Shown here: in pieces, positions 17,664 through 26,804 of the stretch
How positions within the stretch are numbered: the stretch's first letter is position 1
Layout: every line of letters starts with the position of its first letter
Assembly: GCF_029351045.1 (NCBI RefSeq)
Contig: NZ_JARKIN010000001.1
Location: 434,001 to 498,000, forward strand
Direction: 5' to 3'
Source of the DNA: Streptomyces sp. WMMB303
GTDB lineage: Bacteria; Actinomycetota; Actinomycetes; Streptomycetales; Streptomycetaceae
DNA: 64,000 bases
Notes under the pieces: model-generated
Database searches by the model: none
What the model was told of the DNA's origin: nothing
Seen by the model: the letters and a program-made list of their open reading frames with translations, nothing else
Position numbers and translations under genes: made by a program

Positions 17664-18308
17664 ATGCGGAACCAGCCACCAGCACCGACAGCCCGGTACG
17701 TCCTGCCGGAGTTCACCGAGCGCACCAGCAGCGGGACGCGGACGTTGGATCCGTACGCGAAGCTGCTCCAGGAACGGATCGTCTTCCTGGGCAGCCCGAT
17801 CGACGACACCTCCGCCAACGACGTGATGGCACAGTTCATCCACCTCGAGCACGCCGCGCCGGACCAGGACATCTCCCTCTACATCAACTCACCGGGCGGC
17901 TCGTTCACGGCAATGACCGCGATCTACGACACGATGCGGTTCGTCAGCTGCGACATCGAGACCGTGTGCCTGGGACAGGCGGCCTCGGCCGCCTCCGTGC
18001 TGCTGGCGGCCGGGGCCCCGGGCAAACGGCTCGCGCTGCCGGGCGCGCGCATCCTCATCCACCAGCCGTCGCTTCCCGAACCCGTGCGCGGGCAGGCCGA
18101 CGACCTCGAGATCCAGGCACGGGAGATGGCGCGCACCCGCGAACTGCTGGAGGAGCTGTACGCGCGCCACACCGGCCGGCCCCGCGACCGCATCAGCCAG
18201 GACCTCGAACGCGACACGATCCTCACGGCGCGGCAGGCCGTCGACTACGGCCTCGTCGACCGGCTGACCGCCACCCGCAAGCCGGCCCTCTCCCCGGCGC
18301 GGGGGTGA
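17664..18308 (+). CDS. clpP: accessory ClpP serine protease subunit
   Basis: A 214-residue proteolytic subunit that degrades proteins with a Clp ATPase. The triad is intact: Ser108 in GQAASAAS, His133 in ILIHQPS and Asp184 in ERDTIL; SPGGS (77-81) completes the oxyanion region. It resembles the second, accessory ClpP set of Streptomyces more than the essential ClpP1/P2 pair. ATG 17664 has GGAG upstream; GTG 17643 lies 7 bases after a -10-like TACGTT and could be a leaderless start. It stands alone rather than as a clpP pair, and is followed 6 bases later by an unknown gene. Confidence 0.9.
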   Translation: MRNQPPAPTARYVLPEFTERTSSGTRTLDPYAKLLQERIVFLGSPIDDTSANDVMAQFIHLEHAAPDQDISLYINSPGGSFTAMTAIYDTMRFVSCDIETVCLGQAASAASVLLAAGAPGKRLALPGARILIHQPSLPEPVRGQADDLEIQAREMARTRELLEELYARHTGRPRDRISQDLERDTILTARQAVDYGLVDRLTATRKPALSPARG

Positions 18309-18314
18309 ACCGGG

Positions 18315-18644
18315 GTGCCCCGCGACTGGCCGCCGGGCCTGCCGCCGCTGCCCGCGCTGACCCGTGCCGAGAGCGAGGTGGTCGACGCCTATCTGGAGGC
18401 GCTGGACCTGGTCGGCCGGATCAACCCGGCGCGCGGCCGCGACACCTACGGAGCACTGCGCGCCGCGCAGGGTCTGGCGAGCAAAGCGGTCCGACTGCGG
18501 GACGCGCTGGCGCTGATGCACGAACGCGGCGAGAGCACGCTGCACGCCACGACGCTGGAGCGGGCGCTCCGAGTACTGGACGGCGACCGGCGCGCGGAGC
18601 GGGTCCTGCTCCCGGCGCCGGAGCCGGGCGAGCCCGGCGGCTGA
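18315..18644 (+). CDS. unknown 109-residue protein coupled to clpP
   Basis: No family recognised. The protein has a Pro-rich head (DWPPGLPPLPALT), then helical, Arg/Ala/Leu-rich segments (AESEVVDAYLEALDLVGR and a second at LRDALALMHERG) and an acidic Pro/Gly tail. No membrane segment or Cys. Start GTG 18315 is 6 bases after the clpP stop, so it is co-transcribed and probably translationally coupled. An adaptor or regulator for the accessory ClpP is a guess from position only. Confidence 0.6.
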   Translation: MPRDWPPGLPPLPALTRAESEVVDAYLEALDLVGRINPARGRDTYGALRAAQGLASKAVRLRDALALMHERGESTLHATTLERALRVLDGDRRAERVLLPAPEPGEPGG

Positions 18645-18711
18645 GGCAGCAGCACACAGCCGGCGCCTGCCGACCGGGATCCGGCGGCGTGCGGCGGCGC
18701 CCGAAATCCGG

Positions 18712-18740
18712 ATGACGGCCGTGGCCCCGGTGGCTACGGT
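18712..18740 (+). promoter_or_regulatory. promoter for a leaderless leader peptide
   Basis: -35-like ATGACG (18712-18717), 17-base spacer, -10 TACGGT (18735-18740). The start site predicted 7 bases later is the A of the ATG at 18747, so the first gene would be leaderless. Confidence 0.5.
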
Positions 18741-18746
18741 CCGGGT

Positions 18747-18788
18747 ATGAACGCTGCTCTGGTGACCGTCTCCCCGCCCCCCGCGTAG
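18747..18788 (+). CDS. candidate 13-residue leader peptide MNAALVTVSPPPA
   Basis: A short ORF ending in Pro-Pro-Pro-Ala-stop, placed between a promoter-like pair and a hairpin (18811-18839), 111 bases before an EamA transporter. Three consecutive prolines slow ribosomes without EF-P, so a translation-dependent attenuator is plausible. It has no Shine-Dalgarno site but sits exactly at the predicted transcription start. Similarity to known leaders was not established; it could be a chance ORF. Confidence 0.45.
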   Translation: MNAALVTVSPPPA

Positions 18789-18810
18789 GGCGGGCGGCCA
18801 CGCGCGACCG

Positions 18811-18839
18811 CCGCGGCGGACGGACAACCTCCGCCGCGG
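18811..18839 (+). promoter_or_regulatory. attenuator-like hairpin
   Basis: Perfect 10-bp stem CCGCGGCGGA / TCCGCCGCGG with a 9-base loop, 22 bases after the leader peptide stop and 60 bases before the transporter start. Confidence 0.5.
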
Positions 18840-18899
18840 GGGTCGGTGGTGCCCGCGCACGGGTCCATTCACCGACCTCTCCTCACGCGGAGCACATTC

Positions 18900-19868
18900 G
18901 TGTCGACTTCTTCCGCCGGTTCGACCGGCTCCTTCGGCCTGCCCGTCGGGCAGGGCCTGCTCTTCCTCGCCGCAGCCGGTGCCACCTGGGGCACCACGGG
19001 TGCGGCAGTCGATGTCCTCCACTCCTCCAGCGACCTGGGACCGCTGGCGATGTCCTTCTGGCGCTACGTCGGCGGCCTGGCCCTGCTGCTCGTGGGCCGG
19101 GCGCTGCTGCGGCGGCGGCCGGCCCGCCCCGGCCGGCCCGGCCGCGACACCCCGGCGCGCGGCCGATCCCGGTACGTGGTGCGGCTGTCGACCGGCCTGT
19201 GCATGGCCCTCTTCCAGACTGCCTACTTCGCCGCCGTACCGGCCACAGGGGTGGCCGTCGCGACGATCGTGACGCTGGGCGCGGCACCGGTGTTCGTGAC
19301 CCTGGGCGCCCGGGTCGTGCTGCGGGAGCGGCTGGGCCGGGGCGGGATGTGCGCTGTCGCCGCCGCACCGGCCGGGCTCGCCGTCCTCGTGCTGGGCGGG
19401 GGCGGTGGCGAGGTGCGGCCGGCCGGTGTCACGCTCGCCCTGCTCTCCGCGGTCTCGATCGCGGTCTCGGTGCTGCTGGCCCGATGGGTGGGCAGTACCG
19501 GTTCGCCGGAGAGCGCCTTCACCCTCACCGTGTGGTCGCTCGGCGTCGGTGCGGTGGCGCTGCTGCCGTGCGCGGCCGTGGAGGGGGTGCTGCCGCACAC
19601 CGGGGAACCGCTCCGGGTGGCACTGCTGCTCCTGTATGTGGGAGCGGTGCCGACGGCGCTGGCGTACCCGCTCTACTTCGCGGGTGCGGCCGTCGTCCGC
19701 GCGGCCACGGCGTCGGTGGTCATGCTGATCGAACCCCTCAGCGCGACCGTCCTCGCGGTGGGGCTGCTCGGGGAGCGGCTGACCCTGCCGATGCTCCTGG
19801 GCGCCACGGTGCTGCTGGCCGCGGTGGTGCTGCTGACCCGGGCGGAGACGGCACGCACCGCCTGCTGA
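18900..19868 (+). CDS. EamA-family (DMT) transporter
   Basis: A 322-residue membrane protein with ten hydrophobic segments in two EamA repeats (first about 15-145, second about 165-315), the usual exporter of metabolites or drugs. The conserved [11 protein letters not shown] segment opens the first repeat and [15 protein letters not shown] sits in the second. GTG 18900 has GGAG 9 bases upstream. Its upstream region holds a candidate leader peptide and hairpin, so expression may be controlled by attenuation. Substrate unknown. Confidence 0.88.
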   Translation: MSTSSAGSTGSFGLPVGQGLLFLAAAGATWGTTGAAVDVLHSSSDLGPLAMSFWRYVGGLALLLVGRALLRRRPARPGRPGRDTPARGRSRYVVRLSTGLCMALFQTAYFAAVPATGVAVATIVTLGAAPVFVTLGARVVLRERLGRGGMCAVAAAPAGLAVLVLGGGGGEVRPAGVTLALLSAVSIAVSVLLARWVGSTGSPESAFTLTVWSLGVGAVALLPCAAVEGVLPHTGEPLRVALLLLYVGAVPTALAYPLYFAGAAVVRAATASVVMLIEPLSATVLAVGLLGERLTLPMLLGATVLLAAVVLLTRAETARTAC

Positions 19869-19903
19869 GCGCCCGCTTCTGACACGGCGCTGGGCTCCGG
19901 CGG

Positions 19904-20584
19904 ATGGACACGCTGGCGAAGATCCTCAAGTCGGCCGCACAGGGCGGATTCCCGCCGTCCGACGGCGGACTGACCGTACTCCCCCAGCCCTCGCCCCGGG
20001 ACGCGGGGGTACTGGCACTGACCGGACACTCGGTCGTCTTCGCCGACGTACCGCCGGAGTGGGTGCGGCGCCAGGTGCCGCCCGACGACCTCGGCGCACC
20101 GATGGGGCCGCCCTTCCTCAGCGCACTGTGCGGCAGGACCGGCCGGGAGGCGGGCAGCATCGACGTGCTGCTCGTCCTCCCGCCCGGCACCGGTCCCGCA
20201 CCGCATCGCGAGGAACCACGGGACACGCGAGCCCTGGTCGGCCCGCCGGACCGGGCACACCCCCGGGTCGCCGACGCCCTGGCGCACCGTTCGCACGTCC
20301 GTGTCCGGACGACGGCCGACGGGGGCACGCTGGTGACCGGAAGGGGCGTGGCCGGGCGGTGGGAGGTGGCCGTCGAGGTCGAGCCCTCGGCACGTGGTGC
20401 CGGGCTCGGCCGGGCGCTGGCGGCCACGGCCCGCGCCCTGGTGCCGCCGGACGAGGCGCTGTGGGCGCAGGTCGCGCCCGGGAACGCGGCGAGCCTGCGG
20501 GCGTTCCTCGCCGCGGGGTTCGTCCCGGTCGGTGCGGAGGTGCTGCTCCGGCCTACGGGCGACGGCGCCGAGACCGCCGGGTGA
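19904..20584 (+). CDS. GNAT-fold N-acetyltransferase
   Basis: A 226-residue protein whose C-terminal half is a GNAT domain: [14 protein letters not shown] is the acetyl-CoA pyrophosphate loop (motif A) and NAASLRAFLAAGF is motif B. The first 120 residues do not look like GNAT and may bind the substrate; DVPPEWVRRQVPPDDLGAPM is the conserved part. It starts 35 bases after the EamA gene on the same strand and may be co-transcribed. Substrate not predictable. Confidence 0.75.
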   Translation: MDTLAKILKSAAQGGFPPSDGGLTVLPQPSPRDAGVLALTGHSVVFADVPPEWVRRQVPPDDLGAPMGPPFLSALCGRTGREAGSIDVLLVLPPGTGPAPHREEPRDTRALVGPPDRAHPRVADALAHRSHVRVRTTADGGTLVTGRGVAGRWEVAVEVEPSARGAGLGRALAATARALVPPDEALWAQVAPGNAASLRAFLAAGFVPVGAEVLLRPTGDGAETAG

Positions 20585-20632
20585 CGGACCCTGCGGGCGC
20601 GTTCTCCGAGTCCGTCCGCCCTACGCGGCCGC

Positions 20633-21064
20633 TCACCCCGCCGGCAGCGGCAGCCAGGGAATCTCCACCCAGATGGTCTTGCCGCCGTCGGGCGCGGGCG
20701 CGATCCGCACGGTGCCGCCGGACTCGGCGGTCAGCGTACGGATGATGATCAGTCCGCGCCCGTGGTCCTGCTGTGCCGCGGCCGGGAGCCGCAGCGGCCT
20801 GCCCGGATGGCTGTCGGTGACGCCCAGGCGCAGCCGTTCGGTCTGCTCCAGGCGCAGATCGACGGTGAAGGTGGGCGACCTGCCGAAGGTGTGCTGGACG
20901 GCGTTGGTGGCGAGTTCGGAGACGATCAGGCGGAGCACGTCCATGGCGTCCGCGCCGTCCGGCAGCCCCCACGCGCGAAGGGCGTCGGTGACATGCCGGC
21001 GCGCGGCCGTGACGGAGGCCGGCGCACTCGGCAGGGTGATCGTCGCTTCCTGATGATCCGCCAT
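20633..21064 (-). CDS. RsbW-like ATP-binding protein (HATPase_c_2)
   Basis: A 143-residue histidine-kinase-like ATPase domain of the anti-sigma factor kinase type, common in many copies in Streptomyces. The N-box is LIVSELATNAVQHT, with the G1/G2 ATP-lid region HGRGLIIIRTL. There is no membrane or sensor part. ATG 21064 has GGAAGGGA upstream; the open frame upstream is not coding. Such proteins bind anti-anti-sigma factors; the partner is not in this window. Confidence 0.85.
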   Translation of the reverse strand: MADHQEATITLPSAPASVTAARRHVTDALRAWGLPDGADAMDVLRLIVSELATNAVQHTFGRSPTFTVDLRLEQTERLRLGVTDSHPGRPLRLPAAAQQDHGRGLIIIRTLTAESGGTVRIAPAPDGGKTIWVEIPWLPLPAG

Positions 21065-21350
21065 GGCGAGGCCGTCCCTTCCCGGGGCCGTCGGCTCCTC
21101 GGTCGCGCGGCGGCGGGCGTTCCGCGCCCGCCCGGGAAGCGCGGGGAGCGCCCCGGGAACCGCTGCGCGACAGCGTGCCACTCCGCACGGCGCAGTGCGC
21201 CCGATCGCCCTGCCTGCCGGGAGTTGTGTCGCCCGAAGCGGTGAACTCTGCCGCGCCCGGCCCAAGGCAACTCCGCCGAGGGCGTATCACGGCTGCCCGC
21301 ACGGATCGGGCATGCCGGAACCGCGGGCGCGGCCGGTATCGGGAACCGCC

Positions 21351-22520
21351 TCAGCCGGCGCGCGGCGCCGCGGCGATCACGGTGTCGGCCGCTTCGGCCA
21401 GCATCTGCTCGGTCAAGTCGCCACGGGCGGTCAGCCGCAGCCGCGAGATGCCGTCGGGGACGGACGGGGGCCGGAAGCAGCCGACCTGGATGCCCGCGGC
21501 ACGGCAGGCGGCCGCCCACGCCACCGCGGCCTGTGGCGAGGGGGCATGTACCGAGACGACGGCGGCGTCCGGTCGGGTGGCCTCCAGTCCGGCGGCGGCC
21601 AGCCGGGCGTGCAGCTCGGCGGCGACGGCCCTGGTGCGGGCCGCGCGCTCGGGCTCCGCACGCAGCAGCCGCAGGGCGCCGAGCGCGCCACCCGCCGCTG
21701 CGGGGGCCAGCCCGGTGTCGAAGATGAACGTCCGGGCGGTGTTCACCAGGTGCTCGATCACGTGCGCGGGACCCAGGACCGCGCCGCCCTGACTGCCCAG
21801 CGACTTGGACAGGGTGACGGTCGCGACCGTGCCGGGCCTGCCGGCCAGCCCCGCCGCCCGGGCAGCGCCCCGGCCGCCGTCGCCCAGTACGCCGAGGCCG
21901 TGCGCGTCGTCCACGAGCAGACCGGCTCCCGCCGCCGAGCACACCGCGGCCAGCTCGGCCAGCGGTGCCGCGTCACCGTCGACGGAGAAGACGGAGTCGG
22001 TGACCACCAGCGCCGGCTCCCCCGCTGCCTGCCGGGGGCGCCCCGCCAACTCCTTGGCCACGGCTTCCGGATCGGCGTGCGCGGCGACGGCCGTGCGGGC
22101 GCGGGAGAGGCGGCAGCCGTCGATCAGCGAGGCGTGGTTGTGTGCGTCGGAGACCAGCAGCCCGCCGCCGCCCGGCGCGTTGGTGAGCGCGGTGACCGCG
22201 GCGAGGTTCGCGGCGTACCCGGAGGAGAGGACGAGTGCGGCCTCGAAGCCGCAGAAGTCCGCCAGCTCGGACTCCAGCCGTGCGTGCAGTTCGGTGGACC
22301 CGGTCACCAGGCGGGAGCCGCTCGCTCCGGCGCCCCAGCGGCGCGCCGCCTCGGCCGCGGCATGGACGACGTCCGGATGCCGGGAGAGACCCAGGTAGTC
22401 GTTGCCCGCCAGGTCCAGCAGCGGGGAGTCGGCGGGCCGGGGTGCCAGGGTGCGCAGCAGCCCTGCCGCGCGGCGCCTCCGGAGTGCCTCGGCGGTCCAC
22501 GCGAAGGGGTCCTGGGACAT
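21351..22520 (-). CDS. bioF: 8-amino-7-oxononanoate synthase
   Basis: Condenses pimeloyl thioester with L-alanine, first step of the biotin ring pathway; PLP enzyme in the cytosol. The 389-residue protein has the PLP lysine Lys239 in TLSKSLGSQGG, the VDDAHGLGVLG PLP-ring segment and the GNDYLGL start segment of the AONS family. ATG 22520 has GAAGAGAG upstream. It is divergent from bioB-bioA-bioD, with a shared 197-base region that carries an inverted repeat. Confidence 0.95.
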   Translation of the reverse strand: MSQDPFAWTAEALRRRRAAGLLRTLAPRPADSPLLDLAGNDYLGLSRHPDVVHAAAEAARRWGAGASGSRLVTGSTELHARLESELADFCGFEAALVLSSGYAANLAAVTALTNAPGGGGLLVSDAHNHASLIDGCRLSRARTAVAAHADPEAVAKELAGRPRQAAGEPALVVTDSVFSVDGDAAPLAELAAVCSAAGAGLLVDDAHGLGVLGDGGRGAARAAGLAGRPGTVATVTLSKSLGSQGGAVLGPAHVIEHLVNTARTFIFDTGLAPAAAGGALGALRLLRAEPERAARTRAVAAELHARLAAAGLEATRPDAAVVSVHAPSPQAAVAWAAACRAAGIQVGCFRPPSVPDGISRLRLTARGDLTEQMLAEAADTVIAAAPRAG

Positions 22521-22593
22521 GGGAGCTCTCTTCGGTCACCCGCGCCGCCGCCCGGGCGGCGGGAGCGCCCGGCGGGATGCGCGGCCTGGATGT

Positions 22594-22627
22594 TTGTAGG
22601 CAGTCAATAGAACCTAACCTGCCATAA
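22594..22627. promoter_or_regulatory. inverted repeat between bioF and bioB
   Basis: TTGTAGGCAG (22594-22603) and CTGCCATAA (22619-22627) with a 15-base spacer. The minus-strand spacer contains TAGGTT, a good -10 for bioF, so a bound protein would block it. Size and spacing resemble a BirA-type operator, but the half-site differs from the known one. Confidence 0.4.
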
Positions 22628-22723
22628 CGCCGGTCGACGTGTGACAACATCCACACCTCGCTCAAGCGGTCTTGTAGGCTTCCTCCATTACCCAGCAGGG
22701 TCGCATGGGCAAGGATCGTGCCC

Positions 22724-23812
22724 ATGGACGACCTGCTGAACTCACTGGTGAACAAGGGGCTCCGCGGCGAGACGCCCACCCGGGACGAAGCACTCGCGGT
22801 GCTGCGGACCACCGATGACGACCTGCTCGACGTGGTGGCAGCCGCCGGAAAGGTGCGCCGTCGCTGGTTCGGGAAGCGGGTGAAACTCAACTACCTGGTG
22901 AACCTCAAGTCGGGGCTGTGCCCGGAGGACTGCTCCTACTGCTCCCAGCGGCTCGGTTCCGAGGCCGGGATCCTCAAGTACACCTGGCTCAAGCCCGAGG
23001 AGGCCGCCGAGGCCGCCGAGGCAGGGGTGCGGGGCGGCGCCAAGCGGGTCTGTGTGGTGGCCAGCGGCCGCGGCCCCACCGACCGCGACATCGACCGGGT
23101 CTCCAGGACGATCGGGGCCATCAAGGGGCGGAACGAGGGCGTCGAGGTGTGCGCCTGCCTCGGTCTGCTCTCCGACGGCCAGGCGGAGCGGCTGCGCCAG
23201 GCGGGGGCCGACGCCTACAACCACAACCTCAACACCTCGGAGTCCACCTACGGGGACATCTGCACCACGCACACCTACGAGGATCGGGTGGAGACCGTCA
23301 AGCAGGCCCGTGGTGCCGGGCTCTCACCCTGCTCCGGTCTGATCGCGGGTATGGGCGAGACGGACGAGGACCTGGTCGAGGTGGCCTTCTCGCTGCGCGA
23401 ACTGGACGCGGACTCGGTGCCGGTCAACTTCCTGCTGCCGTTCGAGGGCACGCCGCTGGCCGAGGAGTGGAACCTCACGCCGCAACGGGCGCTGCGCATC
23501 CTGGCGATGGTGCGGTTCGTGTGCCCGGACGTGGAGGTGCGGCTGGCCGCCGGACGCGAGGTGCACCTGCGGTCGCTGCAGCCGCTGGCGCTGCACCTGG
23601 CCAACTCCCTCTTCCTGGGCGACTACCTCACCAGCGAGGGGCAGGCGGGCAGGGCCGACCTGGAGATGATCGCGGACTCGGGCTTCGAGGTGGAGGGCGC
23701 GGAGACGACCACGCTGCCCGAACACCGGCGCGGGGAGTCCGGCTCCGCCCCGCACGAGCGGGTCGCGGTACGGCTGCGGGGCACGGGGACGGAGCTGCCG
23801 CCCAATGCGTGA
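22724..23812 (+). CDS. bioB: biotin synthase
   Basis: Radical SAM enzyme that inserts sulphur into dethiobiotin. The 362-residue protein has the cluster motif CPEDCSYC (Cys66, 70, 73) followed by SQR, plus the YNHNLNTS and RLAAGRE segments conserved in BioB (ligands of the second cluster). ATG 22724 has AAGGA 8 bases upstream; GTG 22718 is a weaker choice. First gene of bioB-bioA-bioD; the bioA start overlaps its end by 8 bases. The last 30 residues are a charged tail typical of actinomycete BioB. Confidence 0.96.
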   Translation: MDDLLNSLVNKGLRGETPTRDEALAVLRTTDDDLLDVVAAAGKVRRRWFGKRVKLNYLVNLKSGLCPEDCSYCSQRLGSEAGILKYTWLKPEEAAEAAEAGVRGGAKRVCVVASGRGPTDRDIDRVSRTIGAIKGRNEGVEVCACLGLLSDGQAERLRQAGADAYNHNLNTSESTYGDICTTHTYEDRVETVKQARGAGLSPCSGLIAGMGETDEDLVEVAFSLRELDADSVPVNFLLPFEGTPLAEEWNLTPQRALRILAMVRFVCPDVEVRLAAGREVHLRSLQPLALHLANSLFLGDYLTSEGQAGRADLEMIADSGFEVEGAETTTLPEHRRGESGSAPHERVAVRLRGTGTELPPNA

Positions 23813-25139
23813 GGGCACCATGACGGCGGCGCCCGCCCGAGGGTGCGCCGCCACCGGGGAACTCCTCGCGCTGGACCGGCAGCATGTGTGGCATCCGTAC
23901 GGGCCGATGCCCGGGACCGCGGAGCCGCTGGTGGTGGAGTCCGCCTCGGGGGTGCGGCTGCGGCTGGCCGAACCCGCGCACGGACAGCGGGAGCTGATCG
24001 ACGGCATGTCGTCCTGGTGGTCGGCCGTGCACGGCTACCGGCACCCGGTGCTCGACGAGGCCGTGCGCGACCAGCTCGGCCGGATGAGCCATGTGATGTT
24101 CGGCGGGCTGACCCACGAGCCGGCGGTGCGGCTGGCGGCGCGGCTGGCCGAGGTGGCGCCCGGCGATCTGGAGCACGTCTTCCTGTCGGACTCCGGTTCG
24201 GTCGCGGTCGAGGTCGCCGTCAAGATGTGCCTGCAGCACTGGCGTTCGCTGGGGCGTCCGGAGAAGCGCCGGCTGCTGACCTGGCGCGGCGGCTACCACG
24301 GGGACACCTGGCAGCCGATGTCGGTGTGCGACCCGGAGGGCGGGATGCACCATCTGTGGTCCGGTGCGCTGCCGGTGCAGGTGTTCGCCGACGCGCCGCC
24401 GGCCGGCTTCGCGGCGGAACCCGACCCGGCCTACGTGGCGCACCTGCACGAGCGGATCGGGCGGCACGCACACGAGTTGGCCGCCGTCGTCGTCGAACCG
24501 GTGGTGCAGGGCGCGGGCGGGATGCGGTTCCACTCCCCCGGGTACGTCCGGGCGCTGCGCGAGGCGTGCGACGCGCACGGCGTGCTGCTGGTGCTGGACG
24601 AGATCGCCACCGGTTTCGGCCGCACCGGGGAGCTGTTCGCGGCCGACCACGCCGGGGTGGTCCCCGATGTGCTGTGCCTCGGCAAGGCGCTGACGGGCGG
24701 ATATCTGTCGATGGCGGCCACGCTGTGCACGCCGCGCGTGGCGGAGGGGATCGCGCGCGGCTCGGTGCCGGTGCTGGCGCACGGTCCGACGTTCATGGGT
24801 AACCCGCTGGCGTCCGCCGTCGCGGGCGCCTCGCTGGATCTCCTGCTGTCCCAGGACTGGCGGGCGCGAGTGCGGCGGGTGTCCGAGGGGCTGCGCACCG
24901 GGCTGGCGGAGGCCGCCGAGCTGCCGGGGGTGCGGGAGGTGAGCGTGCTCGGCGCGATCGGGGTGCTGCGTCTGGACCACGAGGTGGACGTGGCGGCGGC
25001 GAGCCGGGCCGCGGTACGTGCCGGGGTGTGGCTGCGTCCGTTCCGCGACATGGTCTACGCGATGCCGCCGTACATCACCGGCGACGAGGACGTGGCACGG
25101 ATCGCCGCCGCGATGTGCGCGGCGGCCCGGGAGGGCTGA
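23805..25139 (+). CDS. bioA: adenosylmethionine-8-amino-7-oxononanoate aminotransferase
   Basis: PLP enzyme that converts KAPA to DAPA using SAM as amino donor. The 444-residue protein carries HVWHPYGPM near the N-terminus, [10 protein letters not shown] (substrate site), the [11 protein letters not shown] loop and the PLP lysine Lys294 in [13 protein letters not shown] 23805 overlaps bioB by 8 bases; ATG 23820 (MTAAPARG) is a second option. The product feeds BioD, encoded just downstream. Confidence 0.96.
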   Translation: MREGTMTAAPARGCAATGELLALDRQHVWHPYGPMPGTAEPLVVESASGVRLRLAEPAHGQRELIDGMSSWWSAVHGYRHPVLDEAVRDQLGRMSHVMFGGLTHEPAVRLAARLAEVAPGDLEHVFLSDSGSVAVEVAVKMCLQHWRSLGRPEKRRLLTWRGGYHGDTWQPMSVCDPEGGMHHLWSGALPVQVFADAPPAGFAAEPDPAYVAHLHERIGRHAHELAAVVVEPVVQGAGGMRFHSPGYVRALREACDAHGVLLVLDEIATGFGRTGELFAADHAGVVPDVLCLGKALTGGYLSMAATLCTPRVAEGIARGSVPVLAHGPTFMGNPLASAVAGASLDLLLSQDWRARVRRVSEGLRTGLAEAAELPGVREVSVLGAIGVLRLDHEVDVAAASRAAVRAGVWLRPFRDMVYAMPPYITGDEDVARIAAAMCAAAREG

Positions 25140-25140
25140 G

Positions 25141-25893
25141 ATGCGGGACGTGGCGGACATGCCGGTGGCACGGGGCGTGCTGTGCGTCTCCGGTGCCGGT
25201 ACGGAGATCGGGAAGACGGTGACCACCGCGGCGGTGGCGGCGTGCGCGCTGCGGGCCGGCCGTTCGGTGGCCGTGCTCAAGCCGGCGCAGACGGGTGTGG
25301 CGGCCGGCGAACCGGGCGACGTGGCGGAGGTGCTGCGGCTGGCCGGCGGCAACGCGTCGGCATCCGGCGCGCCGACCGGCGCCGAGCTGGCCCGCTATCC
25401 GGAGCCGTTGGCGCCGGAGACGGCGGCCCGGCGCGCGGGGATGCCGTACGTGTCGGCCGGGGATGTCGCCGAGGCGGCCGGGAAGCTGGCCGCCTCGCAC
25501 GACCTCGTCCTGGTCGAGGGCGCGGGCGGGCTGCTGGTGCGGTTCGACGGCGCGGGCTCGACGCTGGCCGACGCCGCCCGGCTGCTGGCCGCACCGGTGC
25601 TGGTGGTTCTCCAGGCAGGGCTGGGCACGCTGAACACGGCGGCGCTGACGGCGGAGGCGCTGCGGGCCCGCCGTGTGGAGTGCGCGGGACTGGTGATCGG
25701 CAGCATGCCGGCCGCGCCGGGTCTCGCCGAACGGTGCAATCTGACCGATCTGCCCCGGTACACGGAGCTACCGCTGCTGGGGGCCGTCCCCGAGGGGGCG
25801 GGCGCGCTGCCGCCGTCGCGGTTCGGTGCGGAGGCGCCGGGCTGGCTGGCGCCCGAACTCGGCGGTGAGGCGGTCCCGGCGGCGCTCGGCTGA
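25141..25893 (+). CDS. bioD: dethiobiotin synthetase
   Basis: ATP-dependent ring closure of DAPA to dethiobiotin. The 250-residue protein has the P-loop [12 protein letters not shown] (Lys25), the KPAQTG substrate motif and [12 protein letters not shown] 25141 is one base after the bioA stop, so translation is coupled. Last gene of the bio operon; a convergent toxin-antitoxin pair follows 17 bases later. Confidence 0.96.
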   Translation: MRDVADMPVARGVLCVSGAGTEIGKTVTTAAVAACALRAGRSVAVLKPAQTGVAAGEPGDVAEVLRLAGGNASASGAPTGAELARYPEPLAPETAARRAGMPYVSAGDVAEAAGKLAASHDLVLVEGAGGLLVRFDGAGSTLADAARLLAAPVLVVLQAGLGTLNTAALTAEALRARRVECAGLVIGSMPAAPGLAERCNLTDLPRYTELPLLGAVPEGAGALPPSRFGAEAPGWLAPELGGEAVPAALG

Positions 25894-25910
25894 GCACCGC
25901 CGCCGGTCTC

Positions 25911-26282
25911 TCACAGGGTCCAGGTGCGCAACTCGGCGGAGATCGCGGCCAGGCCGGCGGTGCCGTCCTTGACGAGCCGGGCCAGGTCGCGTATCCGCTC
26001 GGGAGAGGTGACCACCTTGAGTCCGCAGGCGACGAGGTAGCCGTAGGCCACGGCGGAGGCGAACAGGGCGTTGGAGCGTTCCAGCGCCGGTACGTGCAGC
26101 AGGAGTTGCAGCAGCGCGGCGGCACGGTCGTGCGGTTCGGGGTAGACAGGGCGGCCGAAGACGGCGGCCTCGTGGCGGCTGACGGCGGCGACGAGCGCGC
26201 CGTAGTCGGTGACCCGCGGGTCACCCGGGGTCTTCTGCTCGGCGAGGATCAGCAGCCAGGCGAGGTCGACGCGGACGCTCAC
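25911..26282 (-). CDS. Fic/Doc-like toxin of an actinobacterial toxin-antitoxin pair
   Basis: A 123-residue Doc-sized helical protein. In the place of the Fic catalytic motif HxFxxGNGR it has HVPALERSNALFASAV: the His and the Asn are kept, but the glycines and the Arg are missing, as in the actinobacterial subfamily annotated as Fic-type toxin. Start GTG 26282 overlaps the antitoxin stop (GTGA). Whether it modifies a target enzymatically is doubtful given the lost motif; toxicity is inferred from the pairing. Confidence 0.72.
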   Translation of the reverse strand: MSVRVDLAWLLILAEQKTPGDPRVTDYGALVAAVSRHEAAVFGRPVYPEPHDRAAALLQLLLHVPALERSNALFASAVAYGYLVACGLKVVTSPERIRDLARLVKDGTAGLAAISAELRTWTL

Positions 26283-26542
26283 GCCGCGGGCGGGCCTCCG
26301 GCCCCGCTCCCCGGGTTCCGCTCACCGGCCCCGGCCGCGTCGAGTTCCTCGGCGAAGACGGGCGCGTAGCTCTTCATGAAGTCGGCCGCCGCGTCCACGA
26401 AGGAGCGGCCCACCTCGGCCGCGTCCCGCTGGACGAGTTCCTCGATGTACCGGTTCACACTCACGCCGCGGGCCAGCGCCCGCTCCCTGGCGGCCTGCGC
26501 CGTGCCCTCGTCCACCCGGACGTTCAGTTGCGTCTTCGCCAC
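26279..26542 (-). CDS. ribbon-helix-helix antitoxin
   Basis: An 87-residue protein: the strand KTQLNVRVDE followed by two helices (GTAQAARERALARG, SVNRYIEELVQRDA) is the Arc/MetJ fold, which binds DNA and autoregulates. The C-terminal part, MKSYAPVFAEELD, would bind the toxin. First gene of the pair. ATG 26542 is the start; the toxin overlaps its stop by four bases. Confidence 0.78.
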   Translation of the reverse strand: MAKTQLNVRVDEGTAQAARERALARGVSVNRYIEELVQRDAAEVGRSFVDAAADFMKSYAPVFAEELDAAGAGERNPGSGAGGPPAA

Positions 26543-26804
26543 ACCACCACGCTAGCACCGTTCCGCTAGCAGTGAACAGACGTGCGAACGGGGCGCGGTC
26601 CATGGCCCGCCGTCTCCGGCCCGCCCGGAATCGGCCCGGTCCGCGCGTCGGCCGGCCCGGCGCTCCTGGGGCAGGCGCGCTGAGCCCGGCACCGCGAACC
26701 GACCGCCGACAAGCCGACCGCCGCAGACGAGTCCGCCGTCCGCGCGCGGTCCACCAGGCGAAACGGCGTCGCGGCCGGGGGTGGCCCGTGCTGGGATGCG
26801 GGCC

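Noticed and set aside
17889..19598. A 569-codon minus-strand open frame opposite clpP and the EamA gene
   Set aside because: Composition is Arg/Gly/His-rich without any domain; the plus strand carries clear families with catalytic motifs.
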